DNA of 64,000 bases, taken from positions 642,734 through 706,733 of the forward strand of contig CAVVUF010000004.1 in NCBI GenBank assembly GCA_963751425.1. Direction: 5' to 3'. Made by a program: the position numbers and the translations under genes. The stretch is from CAVVUF01 sp963751425. GTDB taxonomy: Bacteria; Chloroflexota; Anaerolineae; Anaerolineales; UBA4823. Positions 19,652 to 28,794 of the stretch are shown here, one piece after another (the first letter of the stretch is position 1; every line of letters starts with the position of its first letter). Below the pieces are notes generated by a model. It had not been told where the DNA came from. It made no database searches and worked only from the letters and a program-made list of their open reading frames with translations.

Positions 19652-20537
19652 TCAATTCAGAAATCTGAGATCGGTGATGTCCGCGACCGCCATGGGGCGA
19701 TCGATCGCACCCAGCCTTTGCTGGATCTTGATCATTTCGGCCAAGCCGTTCCCGTCGACCTGACCATCGACATTCAAGTGCTCGATCTGGCGCGTCATCG
19801 CCTTTTCCGCGACAGCCCTGGGAAGTTCGAAAACCCGGGCGGAAAAATCGACGAATTCATCGACGTGCTCGACTGCATATTGCGCGGAGTAGCGAGAGAT
19901 CGCCAAAACAGTTCTCAGCAGATTGGGCTCGGTCTCTATGAACGCGGGCCTGGCGACTTGCACAACCCACTGGACGCTCGGGAAGCACTCCTGCTCGTGG
20001 ACCGCGCCCCAACACCTGATCGCTCCAAGCGATTCTGCAAGCGACATGTTCGGCTCCACCATGATCCCCGCATCGATGCGCCCTTCTGCCAGCACATGGG
20101 CGATGCGCGGATATTCATCGTGCAGCCCGACATAGATCAGGTGGTTGTCCGGGTCCAAACCACGATCGACCAGCATCCCGCGGATAAACCATTCAGGGCA
20201 GCTGCCGCGCGTCAACAGCCCGATGCGTTTGCCTTTCATATCCTCCCAGGAACTCGATGCCGGGGCGGGCACCAAAATACATGTGTGCCTTTCGCCACAT
20301 TCCGCTTCCGACGATCCGAAAACGGGCGCCCGCACCAAGCGCCGCGATCGCCGGCGGCGATCCGATTTCGCCCATTTGAACGACGCCGGCGTCGTAAGCG
20401 GCCGCGAGCGGCGGTCCGCCGAACACCACACGGATGGTCAGGTCGATGCCCTCCTGTCGGAAGAACCCCTTCTCAATGCCGAAGCGGACAGCTACGGCGT
20501 CTTTGTCGGTCGGAGCGCCGTATTCTAATGTGATCAT
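19652..20537 (-). CDS. ABC transporter substrate-binding protein, SsuA/THI5-like, frameshifted
   Basis: About 295 residues; the frame changes near 20265. N-terminal MITLEYGAPTDKDAVAVRFG followed by IEKGFFRQEGIDLTIRV, then VQMGEIGSPPAIAALGAG, is the NMT1/THI5/SsuA binding-protein fold. The second frame continues with WEDMKGKRIGLLTRGSCPEW, HVLAEGRIDAGIMVEPN and ends DITDLRFLN. No signal peptide is visible from this start. Such receptors bind sulfonates, pyrimidine precursors or similar small molecules for an ABC importer; no permease or ATPase is adjacent. Confidence 0.7.
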
Positions 20538-20882
20538 CGCTCTACTCGATGGTTCGTCAAAGCGGGGTGGATATCACACATCGTTCAAGGGAGAGGAGCC
20601 ACTGGCGACGCACAAAAATTCACCGGCAGGATCACCTCGTTTCGGCATTAAAATCCCAATATGCCGGTTCAATGGCCAAGCACCGGTTTCTTCAGCGCGC
20701 GTTGACGCCAAAGCGCCAGTCCTGATAGCTGCCGAGACCCCCACCAGGAGCGGTATTCTACCAGAGCCGGCTGCCCCCTCCCGCGATGTGCCGATCTGTA
20801 GGCGCAAATGGTGCTGGGACGCCGGTTCGGCACCCCATGGCACAAATTTCGCATCGCTACCTCAAAACTCGAAAGGTCGATC
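20538..20882. other. Divergent intergenic region, nothing recognised
   Basis: 345 bases between two divergent transport-receptor genes. It should contain both promoters. I see no open frame with coding character, no convincing hairpin and no clear promoter consensus. Confidence 0.4.
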
Positions 20883-21846
20883 ATGCACAGACGCGATTTT
20901 CTCCTGGGTTCCGCCGCCGCCTGCTTGGCGTCCACAACTGCGCGAGCCGCATGGCCAGATCGACCCATCACGCTCGTGGTTCCTTTCGGCGCCGGCGGCT
21001 CGGCCGATCTCGTGGCGCGCATGTTCGCGCAGCAATTCCAGGCCAAGAACGGCGTGCCCGTCGTGGTTGAGAACAAGGGCGGCGCCGGCGGTGTCATCGG
21101 ATCGGCGCTGGTCGCCAAAGCAGCCCCAGACGGCTACACGCTTTTGCTCGGCACGGTGAGCACGCACGCCATCAACCCCGGGCTTTACACCAAGATCCCG
21201 TTCAACGCCGAAACCGACTTCGAACCGATCAGCCCCATCGTCCGGCTTGCCCAATCTGCTGGTGGTCAACAACAAGCTGCCGGTGAAGACGGTCGCCGAC
21301 CTTGTCGCCTTTCTCAAGGCCAATGATGGCAAGCTGAACTACGGCTCTGCCGGCAGCGGCACGTCCGGCCACTTGTGCACCGTCATGTTCATGAAGGCGA
21401 TCGGCGTGACGATGACGCACGTCCCGTACCGCAGCACCGCGGACGAGATGACGGCCATGATGGGCGGCCACATCGATCTGGCGATCGACAGCATGACAAC
21501 CATCTGGCCGCTCGCCAAGTCCGGCGACGTGCGCGCACTGGCGGTGACAACTCCGACGCGCGTCGCAACCGCGCCGGACCTGCCGACCATCGGTGAAACG
21601 GTCAATGGCTTCGCGGCAACCGGATGGCAGGGGTTGTTCGCCCCAGCCAAGACGCCTCAGCCGATCGTCGAGCAACTGGCGGCAGAGGTGAAGCGCATCT
21701 TCCAGCAGCCCGAGCTCGTCACGGCGTTGCAGAACGTCGGCGGCGAGCCCTCGCCCATGTCGCCCAGCGAATTCGCCGATTTCGTCCGATCCGAGAGGAC
21801 CAAGTGGGGTGCGGTGGTGAAGGAAGCCGGGCTCAAGCTTGATTGA
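20883..21846 (+). CDS. Bug-family tripartite tricarboxylate transporter receptor, frameshifted
   Basis: About 320 residues. A Tat-like signal (MHRRDFLLGSAAACLASTTA) is followed by WPDRPITLVVPFGAGGSADL, VVENKGGAGGVIGSALV, APDGYTLLLGT, then after a frameshift near 21240 LNYGSAGSGTSGHL, VPYRSTADEMTAMMGGHIDL, APDLPTIGET and a C-terminal EFADFVRSERTKWG. This is the TctC/Bug periplasmic receptor fold, which usually binds carboxylates for TctAB transporters. No TctA or TctB is encoded nearby, as is usual for Bug proteins. Confidence 0.85.
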
Positions 21847-22082
21847 TGTCGTCATCGGGTTAGGTCTCGCGGGCGGCAATATCGGGGTCAGGATGCGCTG
21901 TCATCGACAGCGTTCATCCGACAGCGCACCACGGCGCTGATCATCCCAACTCGCGTCGGGATGTGCAAAATAATGCCGCTGGCGTAGGATCGGCCTCGCC
22001 AGTTCCGGCGACACATCCAGGCCCCGGCCAAAGCGCACCGGACGTCTGCAACAACCCGCAAGAACAGGGAGCGAGACCTTCC

Positions 22083-23426
22083 GTGCCGAAGCACATCCAT
22101 CTGGCGTTCGACATTTCCTACACCCATCTCGACGGGCGCTGGCGGATGCCAGGGTCATGGACCGGTCGCACCTATCCCGATCTCGATATCTACGAGGAGA
22201 TCGCGCGCATCTCCGAGCGCGGCTGCATCGACATGCTGTTCTTTGGCGACGGCACCGGCATTCCGGACACCTGGATGAGCTCGCGCGACGAGGCGGTGCG
22301 CTGGGGCATCGGCTGGCCGCGGCACGACATGAGCCCGGTGATCACGGCCATGTCGCGGGTGACGAAGCACATCGGCTTCGGACTGACCTATGCCTCGACC
22401 TTCATGCATCCGTTCTATGTCGCGCGGCTGTTCAACTCGCTCGACCACGTCACCAATGGCCGCATCGCCTTCAACGTCATCGCCTCGAGCCGCGGTGCCG
22501 ACGCGGCGAACTACGGCTTCGACGAACTGATGGAACACGGCCTGCGCTACGAGCGCATGGAGGAGTTCATCGATGTCTGCCGGGCGCTGTGGAACAGCGT
22601 CGGGCCCGACGCCTTCAAATGGGATCGCGAAAGCGGCGTCGTCGCCGATCCGGCCAAGGTTCGCGCCATCAATCATGTCGGGCAAGTTCTTCAAGGTGCG
22701 CGGCCCGCTGAACTGCATGCCGTCGCCGCAGATCCAGCCGGTGCTGATCCAGGCCGGCGGCTCGCCGCGCGGCATCAAGGCCTCGGCCTATATCTCCGAC
22801 CATGTCTTCGCGCGCTGGCCGCCGAAGGCCGAAAAGGCGAAGCATCGCGCGCTGCTCGACAAGGAGCTCGTCGCCGACGGGCGCGATCCCGTCCAAGGTC
22901 GGCGTGCTGTGGGGCTGCGGCATGATCGTGGCGGAGACCGAGCACGAGGCGAAGGCCCGGCGCGAGCAGCTCCTGACCATGATCCCGCAAGGAGGCGGTC
23001 GGCGCCTATCTGTCGCACAACTCCGGCTACGACTTCTCCAAGCTGCCGGCCCGCTTCAAGCTGAGCGAACTGAACAAGGAGATCGCCGCCGCGAACGCCT
23101 CACCGGTCGGCTTCGTCTACAAGCTGGCGAACGCGCTCGGCGGCGATCCCGAAGTGTCGCGCGAAGAGTTCTTCGAGTACGGCCTGCGCACGGCGACCAA
23201 CTACGATCGCACCTTCGCCGGCACCGCGCCGCAACTCGCCGACATGCTGGAGGAGGAATTCGAAGCCGGCGGCAGCCGCGGCGGCTTCATGATGGTGCAT
23301 CCGCAGGCGGTGCCGCGCGACCTGCTCAACGTCGTCGACCTGCTGGTGCCGGAACTGCAGCGCCGCGGCCGGTTCCGCAAGGCCTACGAAGGCAACGACG
23401 CTGCGGGAAAACCTGCTCGCAGGGTA
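22083..23426 (+). CDS. LLM-class flavin-dependent monooxygenase (NtaA/SnaA-like), frameshifted
   Basis: About 445 residues; a GTG start gives VPKHIHLAFDISYTHLDGRW. Visible segments: EIARISERGCIDMLFFGDGT, MSRVTKHIGFGLTYASTFMH, ARLFNSLDHVTNGRIAFNVI, ASSRGADAANYGF, RYERMEEFIDVCRALW and PQIQPVLIQAGGSPRG. These are signatures of the nitrilotriacetate-monooxygenase-like branch of two-component FMN-dependent monooxygenases, which need reduced flavin from a partner reductase. Frames shift near 22670, 22895 and 22990; the C-terminus reads LRENLLAG. It heads a co-directional catabolic cassette. Confidence 0.8.
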
Positions 23427-23613
23427 GGTCTTTCATCAACCCGGGGTTTGTTGTTCAGCAAGCCTTGGCGTCAGCCGATCCGGGCCGTTCACCCTCACCC
23501 CGCGCGATTGCGAGCGATATTTCGCAACGCGGCGCGCCGTGCGACCGGCACATCCGCCCCCTTCACATGCCGCTTTGTGTTCGTGCTATGGTCCGATGTG
23601 CAATGAGGTTCTC

Positions 23614-24707
23614 ATGAGCTCCAATCGCGTCAAAATCGGAATCATCGGCCTCGGCCGCTGGGCCAAGGTGCTAACCCGCGCGGCCCGGACGTCCGACGTC
23701 GTCGAGATCGTCCAGGGCTTCAGCCGGTCGGCGGAGAGCCGCGATGGATTTCAGCAGGAATTCGGCATCAGGAGCGCGCCCGACTTGGCGACCCTCTTGA
23801 ACAATCCCGAGATCAAGGGCGTCATCCTCACGGTACCGAACGAGCAGCACCTGCCGCTCGCGCGCGAGGTCGCCAAGGCCGGCAAGCACGTCTACACCGA
23901 GAAGCCGATCGCCGCACTCGCTGGAGGACGGCCTCGCGATCGAGGCGCTGGAAAAGACCTACGGCGTCAGCGTCACGGTCGGGCACAGCGCCCGGCTGAT
24001 GGCGGGCATCCGGGCCATGGGCAATGCCATCGAGGCGGGCGAACTCGGCCGTGTCGGCTTCATGGAGGCGAATTTCTCCAACGAGCGGGCGCTCGAACTC
24101 ACCCCGAAGGCTTGGCGCTGGTACAGGGATCGTGCGCCCGGCGGACCGCTGTCGCAGCTCGCCATCCACCAGTTCGACGTGCTGCATTATCTCGGCGGCG
24201 AAATTCAGGAGGTGTCCTCGATGGCCTCGAAGCTGTCGCCGGTCGGCGCCGAGGTCGACGACCAGTCGATGACGACCTTGCGCTTCGCCGACGGCAAGCT
24301 CGGCTATGTCGGTTCATCCTGGACGTCGCCGGGCGTGTTCTGCGTGCGCGTGTTCGGCTCGAAGGGGCTGATGCATTACGAGATCGACTTCGGCACCTGG
24401 GATACGCCCGACAAGCTGCACCAGACCTCGACCCTCTACATCCAGCGCGGCAAGGACGGCTACGGCAAACGCGAGGAACTGCCGGTACCGGAAAGCGACA
24501 TGTTCCGCGCCGAGCTCGACATGTTCGCCGAGAGCTGCCGCACCGGGAAATCCAACGAGCTCAACGCCCGCAACGGCAATGTCGCGCTTGGCGGTGGTCT
24601 ATGCGGGTCTGCGCTCGATCGAACGGCAGGGCCAGGCGGTCAAGATCGCCGACGTCATCGCCGACGCCCACAAGAAGCTCGCCGAAGGCAGCCGCCATGT
24701 TGCCTAG
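23614..24707 (+). CDS. Gfo/Idh/MocA-family NAD(P)-dependent oxidoreductase, frameshifted
   Basis: About 364 residues. The N-terminus MSSNRVKIGIIGLGRWAKVL has the GxGxxG-type NAD(P) fold; GKHVYTEKPIA supplies the conserved EKP lysine. After a frameshift near 23920 the C-terminal domain reads VTVGHSARLMAGIRAMG, RDRAPGGPLSQLAIHQFDVL and DMFAESCRTGKSNE; a further shift near 24595 leads to the stop at 24707. It would oxidise or reduce a sugar-like or polyol-like substrate. The stop overlaps the next start by 11 bases, indicating translational coupling. Confidence 0.8.
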
Positions 24708-25503
24708 CCGCTATTTCTCCGACCTGACGCAGCCGGAGATCGCCGCGCAGCTGAAGAAGAATCCGCTGGTGATCCTGCCCTGCGGCAGCGTCGAGCAGCA
24801 CGGTCCGCATCTGCCGACCGGCACCGACACGCTCGCCGCTCAGGTCATCAGCCACGCGGTCGCCGAGCGGATGGACGGCCTCGTGCTGCCGAACACGCCG
24901 TTCGGCGTGACGCCGATGCACGCGCCGTTCGAGGGCACGATTACGCTGACCCCCGACACCTACATGCGGCTCGATCATCGAGACCTGCGCGTCGACCGCC
25001 AAGGCACGGCGCCAAGGAGCTGATGATCGTGAACTGGCACGAGGGCAACATTCCCTCGCTCGCCATCGCGGCGGAATCGCTGCACCGCGAGCACGGCATG
25101 AGCGTGCTGACCGTGCAGGCCTGCTACGTCGCCGAGGAGCTCTACGGGCACTCCTGCGGCGGGCTGACCCATGGCGGCGAAATCGAGGCGCTGGCGGTCC
25201 TCGCCCACCGGCCGGACCTCGTCCATCTCGACCGCATCGACTATTCGTCCGACCATACGCGTGGGCCACAAGATGGACAAGCTGCGCCGCACCCGCAGCT
25301 ATCAGCCGGTGCTGACCGACATCCGCTCGATCGCGCCGACCGGCTGGTTCGGCAGCCCGCAGCATGCCACCGCCGAGAAGGGCCATCGGATGCTGAGCGA
25401 TATCTGCGACGCCATCGCGCGGGAAGCGCGCGAGATTTACCGTCAGCTCGAGGTCGTGCAGGGCGGCGCGCGCGAAATCAAGCATTTGCGGCAGGTGGGC
25501 TGA
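24697..25503 (+). CDS. Creatininase-family amidohydrolase, frameshifted
   Basis: About 268 residues. LVILPCGSVEQHGPHLPTGT contributes the E, H and D metal ligands of the family; VNWHEGN and the late THGGEIEAL supply further His and Glu positions. Frames shift near 24975 and 25260. Creatininase homologues hydrolyse cyclic amides or formamides (creatinine, 3-dehydro-scyllo-inosose, mycofactocin peptides). Its place between a Gfo/Idh/MocA dehydrogenase and a cupin suggests ring opening or amide hydrolysis within one catabolic route; the substrate is not evident. Confidence 0.8.
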
Positions 25504-25877
25504 TGGCGCGACTCTTGAAGCAATCCGAAGCGCGCAAGCTCGGCTTGCCCGGCCGAACCTCATTGGAGCCGGTATCCGGCGCCATCGGTTCGAAGCTGAC
25601 CTTCCGCATCGCCGAGATTGCCGTGCCCAAGCCCGGCGATCCGCCGCGCGGTCCGCATCTGCACGACGGCTTCGAGGAGTGCATCTATGTGCTCCAGGGC
25701 ACCGGCACGACGGTCGCCGAGAGCGGCGAACTCCCGCTCAAGCCGGGCGACATCGTGCTGATCCCCCCGAACGAGAAGCACATGACCCGCAACACCGGCA
25801 CCGAGCCGCTGGTGCTGCTGTGCTTCTTCGCCGAGCCCGACGTGACCAAGGGCACCACCGAATTCAAGAGCTTCTGA
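25503..25877 (+). CDS. Cupin-domain protein
   Basis: 124 residues, intact, starting at ATGA overlap with the creatininase stop, so probably translationally coupled. The two cupin motifs are clear: PRGPHLHDGFEECIYVLQGT with two His and a Glu, and LKPGDIVLIPPNEKHMTRN with the last His. A small single-domain beta-barrel of this type may bind a metal and act as an isomerase, dioxygenase or ligand sensor in the cassette. Exact role unknown. Confidence 0.85.
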   Translation: MARLLKQSEARKLGLPGRTSLEPVSGAIGSKLTFRIAEIAVPKPGDPPRGPHLHDGFEECIYVLQGTGTTVAESGELPLKPGDIVLIPPNEKHMTRNTGTEPLVLLCFFAEPDVTKGTTEFKSF

Positions 25878-25886
25878 AATACCCTC

Positions 25887-26858
25887 ATGTCCAATCGCGT
25901 TCTCTGCCTTCGCCCCGAAGCCGATTTCACGCGGGTCGATGCCGCCGCCCCGGCCGCACTCGCGGTCTCCTACCACGCGCCGAGCGACGCTTCGGTCGCA
26001 AGCTTGATGAAGGCGAGCGATGCCCTGGTCATTCCGGCGGTTGGCCCGAAGCTGCCGCCCGAGATGTTTGAAGGCGCCGCGCTCAAGCTCGTGCAAGTGA
26101 CCGGTGCGGGTGTCGACCGCCTCGATCAGGCGACGCTGACACGGCTCGGCATCCCGGTCGCCAATGTCGCCGGCGGCAGCAACAGCGCGGTGGCCGAATA
26201 TGCGGTCACGGCGGCGTCGACGCTGCTGCGCCGCTTCGCCTGGGCTGATCGCGAAATCAAGGCCGGCAACTACGTGAAATTTCGCGCCAGCATGGTGGCC
26301 GCCAACCTCGCCGGCATCGAGGGACTACAGGTGGGACTGGTCGGATTCGGCACCATCGGCCAAGCCGTGGCGCAGGCGTTCGTCCGCATGGGCGCGAAGG
26401 TTTGCTTCTTCGATCCGGCCACCAGCGACGCACGCGGCCTCGATGCGCGCCCGGCGTCGTTGGATGACCTGCTGGCGACGTCCGACGTCGTCTCGCTGCA
26501 CGTGCCGCTGCTCCCGGCGACTCGGAACCTGATCGGCGCCGCCGAACTCGCGCGGATGAAAACGGGTGCCGTGCTGATCCAGGGCTCGCGCGGCGGCATC
26601 GTCGACGAAGCGGCGCTCGCGGCGAGCCTGGCCAGCGGCCATCTCGGCGGCGCGGCCGTCGACGTTTATTCCGAAGAGCCGCCCGCGCCTGACAACCCGC
26701 TGTTGAAGCTCACCGGAGACGCCGCCTCGCGACTGCTGCTGACGCCGCACATCGCCGGGGTCTCGCGCCAAGCCTCGACAACGTTGTTCCGCTCGGCGTG
26801 GCAGAACGTCGAACGGGTGCTGATCGAACATCAGCCCCCGCTCAACCGCGTGTATTGA
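25887..26858 (+). CDS. D-2-hydroxyacid dehydrogenase
   Basis: 323 residues, intact. Signatures of NAD-dependent D-isomer-specific 2-hydroxyacid dehydrogenases: LQVGLVGFGTIGQAVAQAFV (GxGxxG), SDVVSLHVPLLPATRNLIG, AVLIQGSRGGIVDEAALAAS with the substrate-binding Arg, EEPPAPDNPLLKL with the catalytic Glu and LTPHIAGVSRQAS with the catalytic His. Ten bases separate it from the cupin gene, so it belongs to the same transcription unit. It would interconvert a 2-keto acid and its D-hydroxy form. Confidence 0.88.
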   Translation: MSNRVLCLRPEADFTRVDAAAPAALAVSYHAPSDASVASLMKASDALVIPAVGPKLPPEMFEGAALKLVQVTGAGVDRLDQATLTRLGIPVANVAGGSNSAVAEYAVTAASTLLRRFAWADREIKAGNYVKFRASMVAANLAGIEGLQVGLVGFGTIGQAVAQAFVRMGAKVCFFDPATSDARGLDARPASLDDLLATSDVVSLHVPLLPATRNLIGAAELARMKTGAVLIQGSRGGIVDEAALAASLASGHLGGAAVDVYSEEPPAPDNPLLKLTGDAASRLLLTPHIAGVSRQASTTLFRSAWQNVERVLIEHQPPLNRVY

Positions 26859-26859
26859 G

Positions 26860-27816
26860 CTACTTCTTCTCCTCGGTCGCGGCTTTCGCGACCGGTGTCC
26901 AGCGCTCGAGGTCTTCCTGCAATTGCCTCGCAAACTCCGGCGGCGTGCTGGCAATGACGTCGAAGCCGAGGGTCTTGATCCTCGCCTTCATCTCCGGCGT
27001 GTCCAGAATGGCGAGTACCTCGTTGTTGAGCTTCTTCACGATCGCCGGGTCGAGACCGCCTGGCCCAAGCAGCCCCGCCCAGTTGCCGACCGCGAAGCCG
27101 GGCAAACCGGATTCGTTCATGGTCGGCAGATCCGGCATCAGCGCGGAACGTTTCGTCTCCGCCATCGCGATCGGCCGCGCCCGTTCGGTCTTCTCAGACG
27201 TGAGCCCCGGGACGCTGGCGAACAGCACCTGCACCTGACCGCCCATCAGATCGATCAGCGCCGGGTTCATGCCCTTGTTTGGCACATGGACCATGTCGAT
27301 ACCGGTTCTGCTCTTGAGCAGTTCGGCAGCGAGGTGCGACGCGCTGCCGACCCCCGCCGAGCCGTAGCTCAGCTTGCCTGGATTGGCTTTGGCATAGGCG
27401 ATGAACTCGGCGAGCGATTTCGCCGGCACCGATGAATGCACCACCAGTGCATAGGGACTGATGGCGACGTTGGCGATCGGCGTGAAGTCCTTGGCGAGAT
27501 CGTAGGGCGGTGTCTTGGCGATCGCTACGGCGAGTGACAGGCTCGAGGGCGTGTACAGCAGCGTCGCGCCGTCCGCCGGTGACGCCGCCACGAACTTGCT
27601 GCCGATCACGCCGGCGGCGCCGGGGCGGTTCTCGACCACGAACTGCTGATGAAGCCGCTCACTGAGGTGCTGAGCCAGGAGCCGCGACATGACGTCGACC
27701 CCGCCGCCGGACGCCACCGGAACTACGATCTTCACCGGCTTGTCCGGGTATTCGGCCTGGGCTACCGGTCCGCCCACCAGCAAAAACAAGCCAACAAGAA
27801 CCGTCTTGCGAAGCAT
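26860..27816 (-). CDS. Bug-family tripartite tricarboxylate transporter receptor
   Basis: 318 residues, intact. Signal peptide MLRKTVLVGLFLLVGGPVAQ is followed by YPDKPVKIVVPVASGGGVDV, VVENRPGAAGVIGSKFV, KLSYGSAGVGSASHL, VPNKGMNPALIDLMGGQVQV and a closing EFARQLQEDLERWTPV, the standard Bug order. The ATG at 27816 has GGAGAAG upstream; a start at 27843 is possible but less well placed. It is convergent with the dehydrogenase, only one base separating the stops. Probably the periplasmic receptor for a compound degraded by the cassette, by association only. Confidence 0.88.
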   Translation of the reverse strand: MLRKTVLVGLFLLVGGPVAQAEYPDKPVKIVVPVASGGGVDVMSRLLAQHLSERLHQQFVVENRPGAAGVIGSKFVAASPADGATLLYTPSSLSLAVAIAKTPPYDLAKDFTPIANVAISPYALVVHSSVPAKSLAEFIAYAKANPGKLSYGSAGVGSASHLAAELLKSRTGIDMVHVPNKGMNPALIDLMGGQVQVLFASVPGLTSEKTERARPIAMAETKRSALMPDLPTMNESGLPGFAVGNWAGLLGPGGLDPAIVKKLNNEVLAILDTPEMKARIKTLGFDVIASTPPEFARQLQEDLERWTPVAKAATEEKK

Positions 27817-28196
27817 CACGACTTCTCCGTTGTCCGTAACCACCCAATCGATCGGTTTTCTATTGGGGCGCTGGACGCCCGATGCCCGCAGGATGCGAGA
27901 GCTGATAAGACTTGTACTCGAAAATCCCCCGGCAAGTCAGCCGGTGCAACTCGTGGTGCTTTTCGCCCGATTCTGAACAGTCGCAGGATTGGGCACGTTG
28001 GCGATCGGCCCCTCGCCTTCCCCGCCATCGCAATGGTTTTCCGCCTTTGATTCAAATATGTTCAGCGATAATTTTGCAGTTTTTGATCTTTTCCAGGATG
28101 CTAAGCTTAATGTCGTTGTCGCCATTTTGATTTGGGTCATAGACGGTGACCTAAACGTACCGCTAGGAACACTGCACTCGGAGGAACTGGATCACC
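27817..28196. other. Divergent intergenic region, locally AT-rich
   Basis: 380 bases between the Bug receptor and the phasin-like gene. The right half (about 28040-28140) is noticeably AT-richer than the surroundings, as expected for a promoter area. GGAGGAACT at 28180-28188 provides the phasin ribosome site. No further elements recognised. Confidence 0.4.
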
Positions 28197-28541
28197 ATGA
28201 ACAAACCGCGTGAAGCTGGAGCTGAAGATTTTCTCAAGCTTGGCAAAGATCAAACCGAGGCGCTGACGGCTCTGCAAAAAGAGTTGATGCAAAGCTACGA
28301 AGAGGCTGGTCGCGCATGGACTGAGCGTGTCCGTACCGAAATGGAGCTTTGGACGGAACTCGGCAAGAAGCTGACTTCGACCCGATCGGTGCCGGAGGCG
28401 GTCGAGATCTACAAGCAATCCTTGACCCGGCGCATGCAGATGGCAACCGAAGACAGCCAGAAGTTCGCAGCCGATTGCCAGAAAATCGCCCAGAAGGTCG
28501 CCCGTTCGATGTCACCAGGGTGGAGCGGCGGGGGCTCCTGA
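28197..28541 (+). CDS. Phasin-like protein
   Basis: 114 residues, highly charged and helical, with heptad-like spacing: LGKDQTEALTALQKELMQSY, ELWTELGKKLTST, VEIYKQSLTRRMQMATED. It ends MSPGWSGGGS. The size, composition and the EIYKQSLTRRMQM segment fit phasin family proteins that coat polyhydroxyalkanoate granules. No PHA synthase is in the window. Ribosome site GGAGGAAC is well placed. Confidence 0.65.
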   Translation: MNKPREAGAEDFLKLGKDQTEALTALQKELMQSYEEAGRAWTERVRTEMELWTELGKKLTSTRSVPEAVEIYKQSLTRRMQMATEDSQKFAADCQKIAQKVARSMSPGWSGGGS

Positions 28542-28643
28542 GACCGCTGCGTCCCTTTGCACCGCTAAGCGGGCACCTATCTGTCGCAAGGCCGATATCG
28601 GTGCGGGCGCGCTGACCGGCGCGGCCCGCAGAGCGAAGCTGGC

Positions 28644-28790
28644 ATGGCGCTGATCCGTTTCCTGACGGCACCCGCGGCAAGTTCGGTGTTGTTGAAGAAC
28701 GGCTTGGCGCTCTTCTCCGAACCATGGTTTCGCGATCTTGTGCTGCGCCGGGAGGTCTTCGACGACCGCAGCCCCGTAGCAGCGACATGA
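28644..28790 (+). CDS. Small hypothetical ORF, 48 residues
   Basis: ATG at 28644, stop TGA at 28788; reads MALIRFLTAPAASSVLLKNG and ends SPVAAT. It has an amphipathic N-terminal half but no clear ribosome site and no family resemblance I recognise. It could be a remnant or chance frame between the phasin-like gene and the convergent Spy-like gene. Confidence 0.2.
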   Translation: MALIRFLTAPAASSVLLKNGLALFSEPWFRDLVLRREVFDDRSPVAAT

Positions 28791-28794
28791 GCGT

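Noticed and set aside
28644..28790. Small ORF after the phasin-like gene as a confident gene
   Set aside because: No ribosome site or recognisable family, so it is listed only with low confidence.
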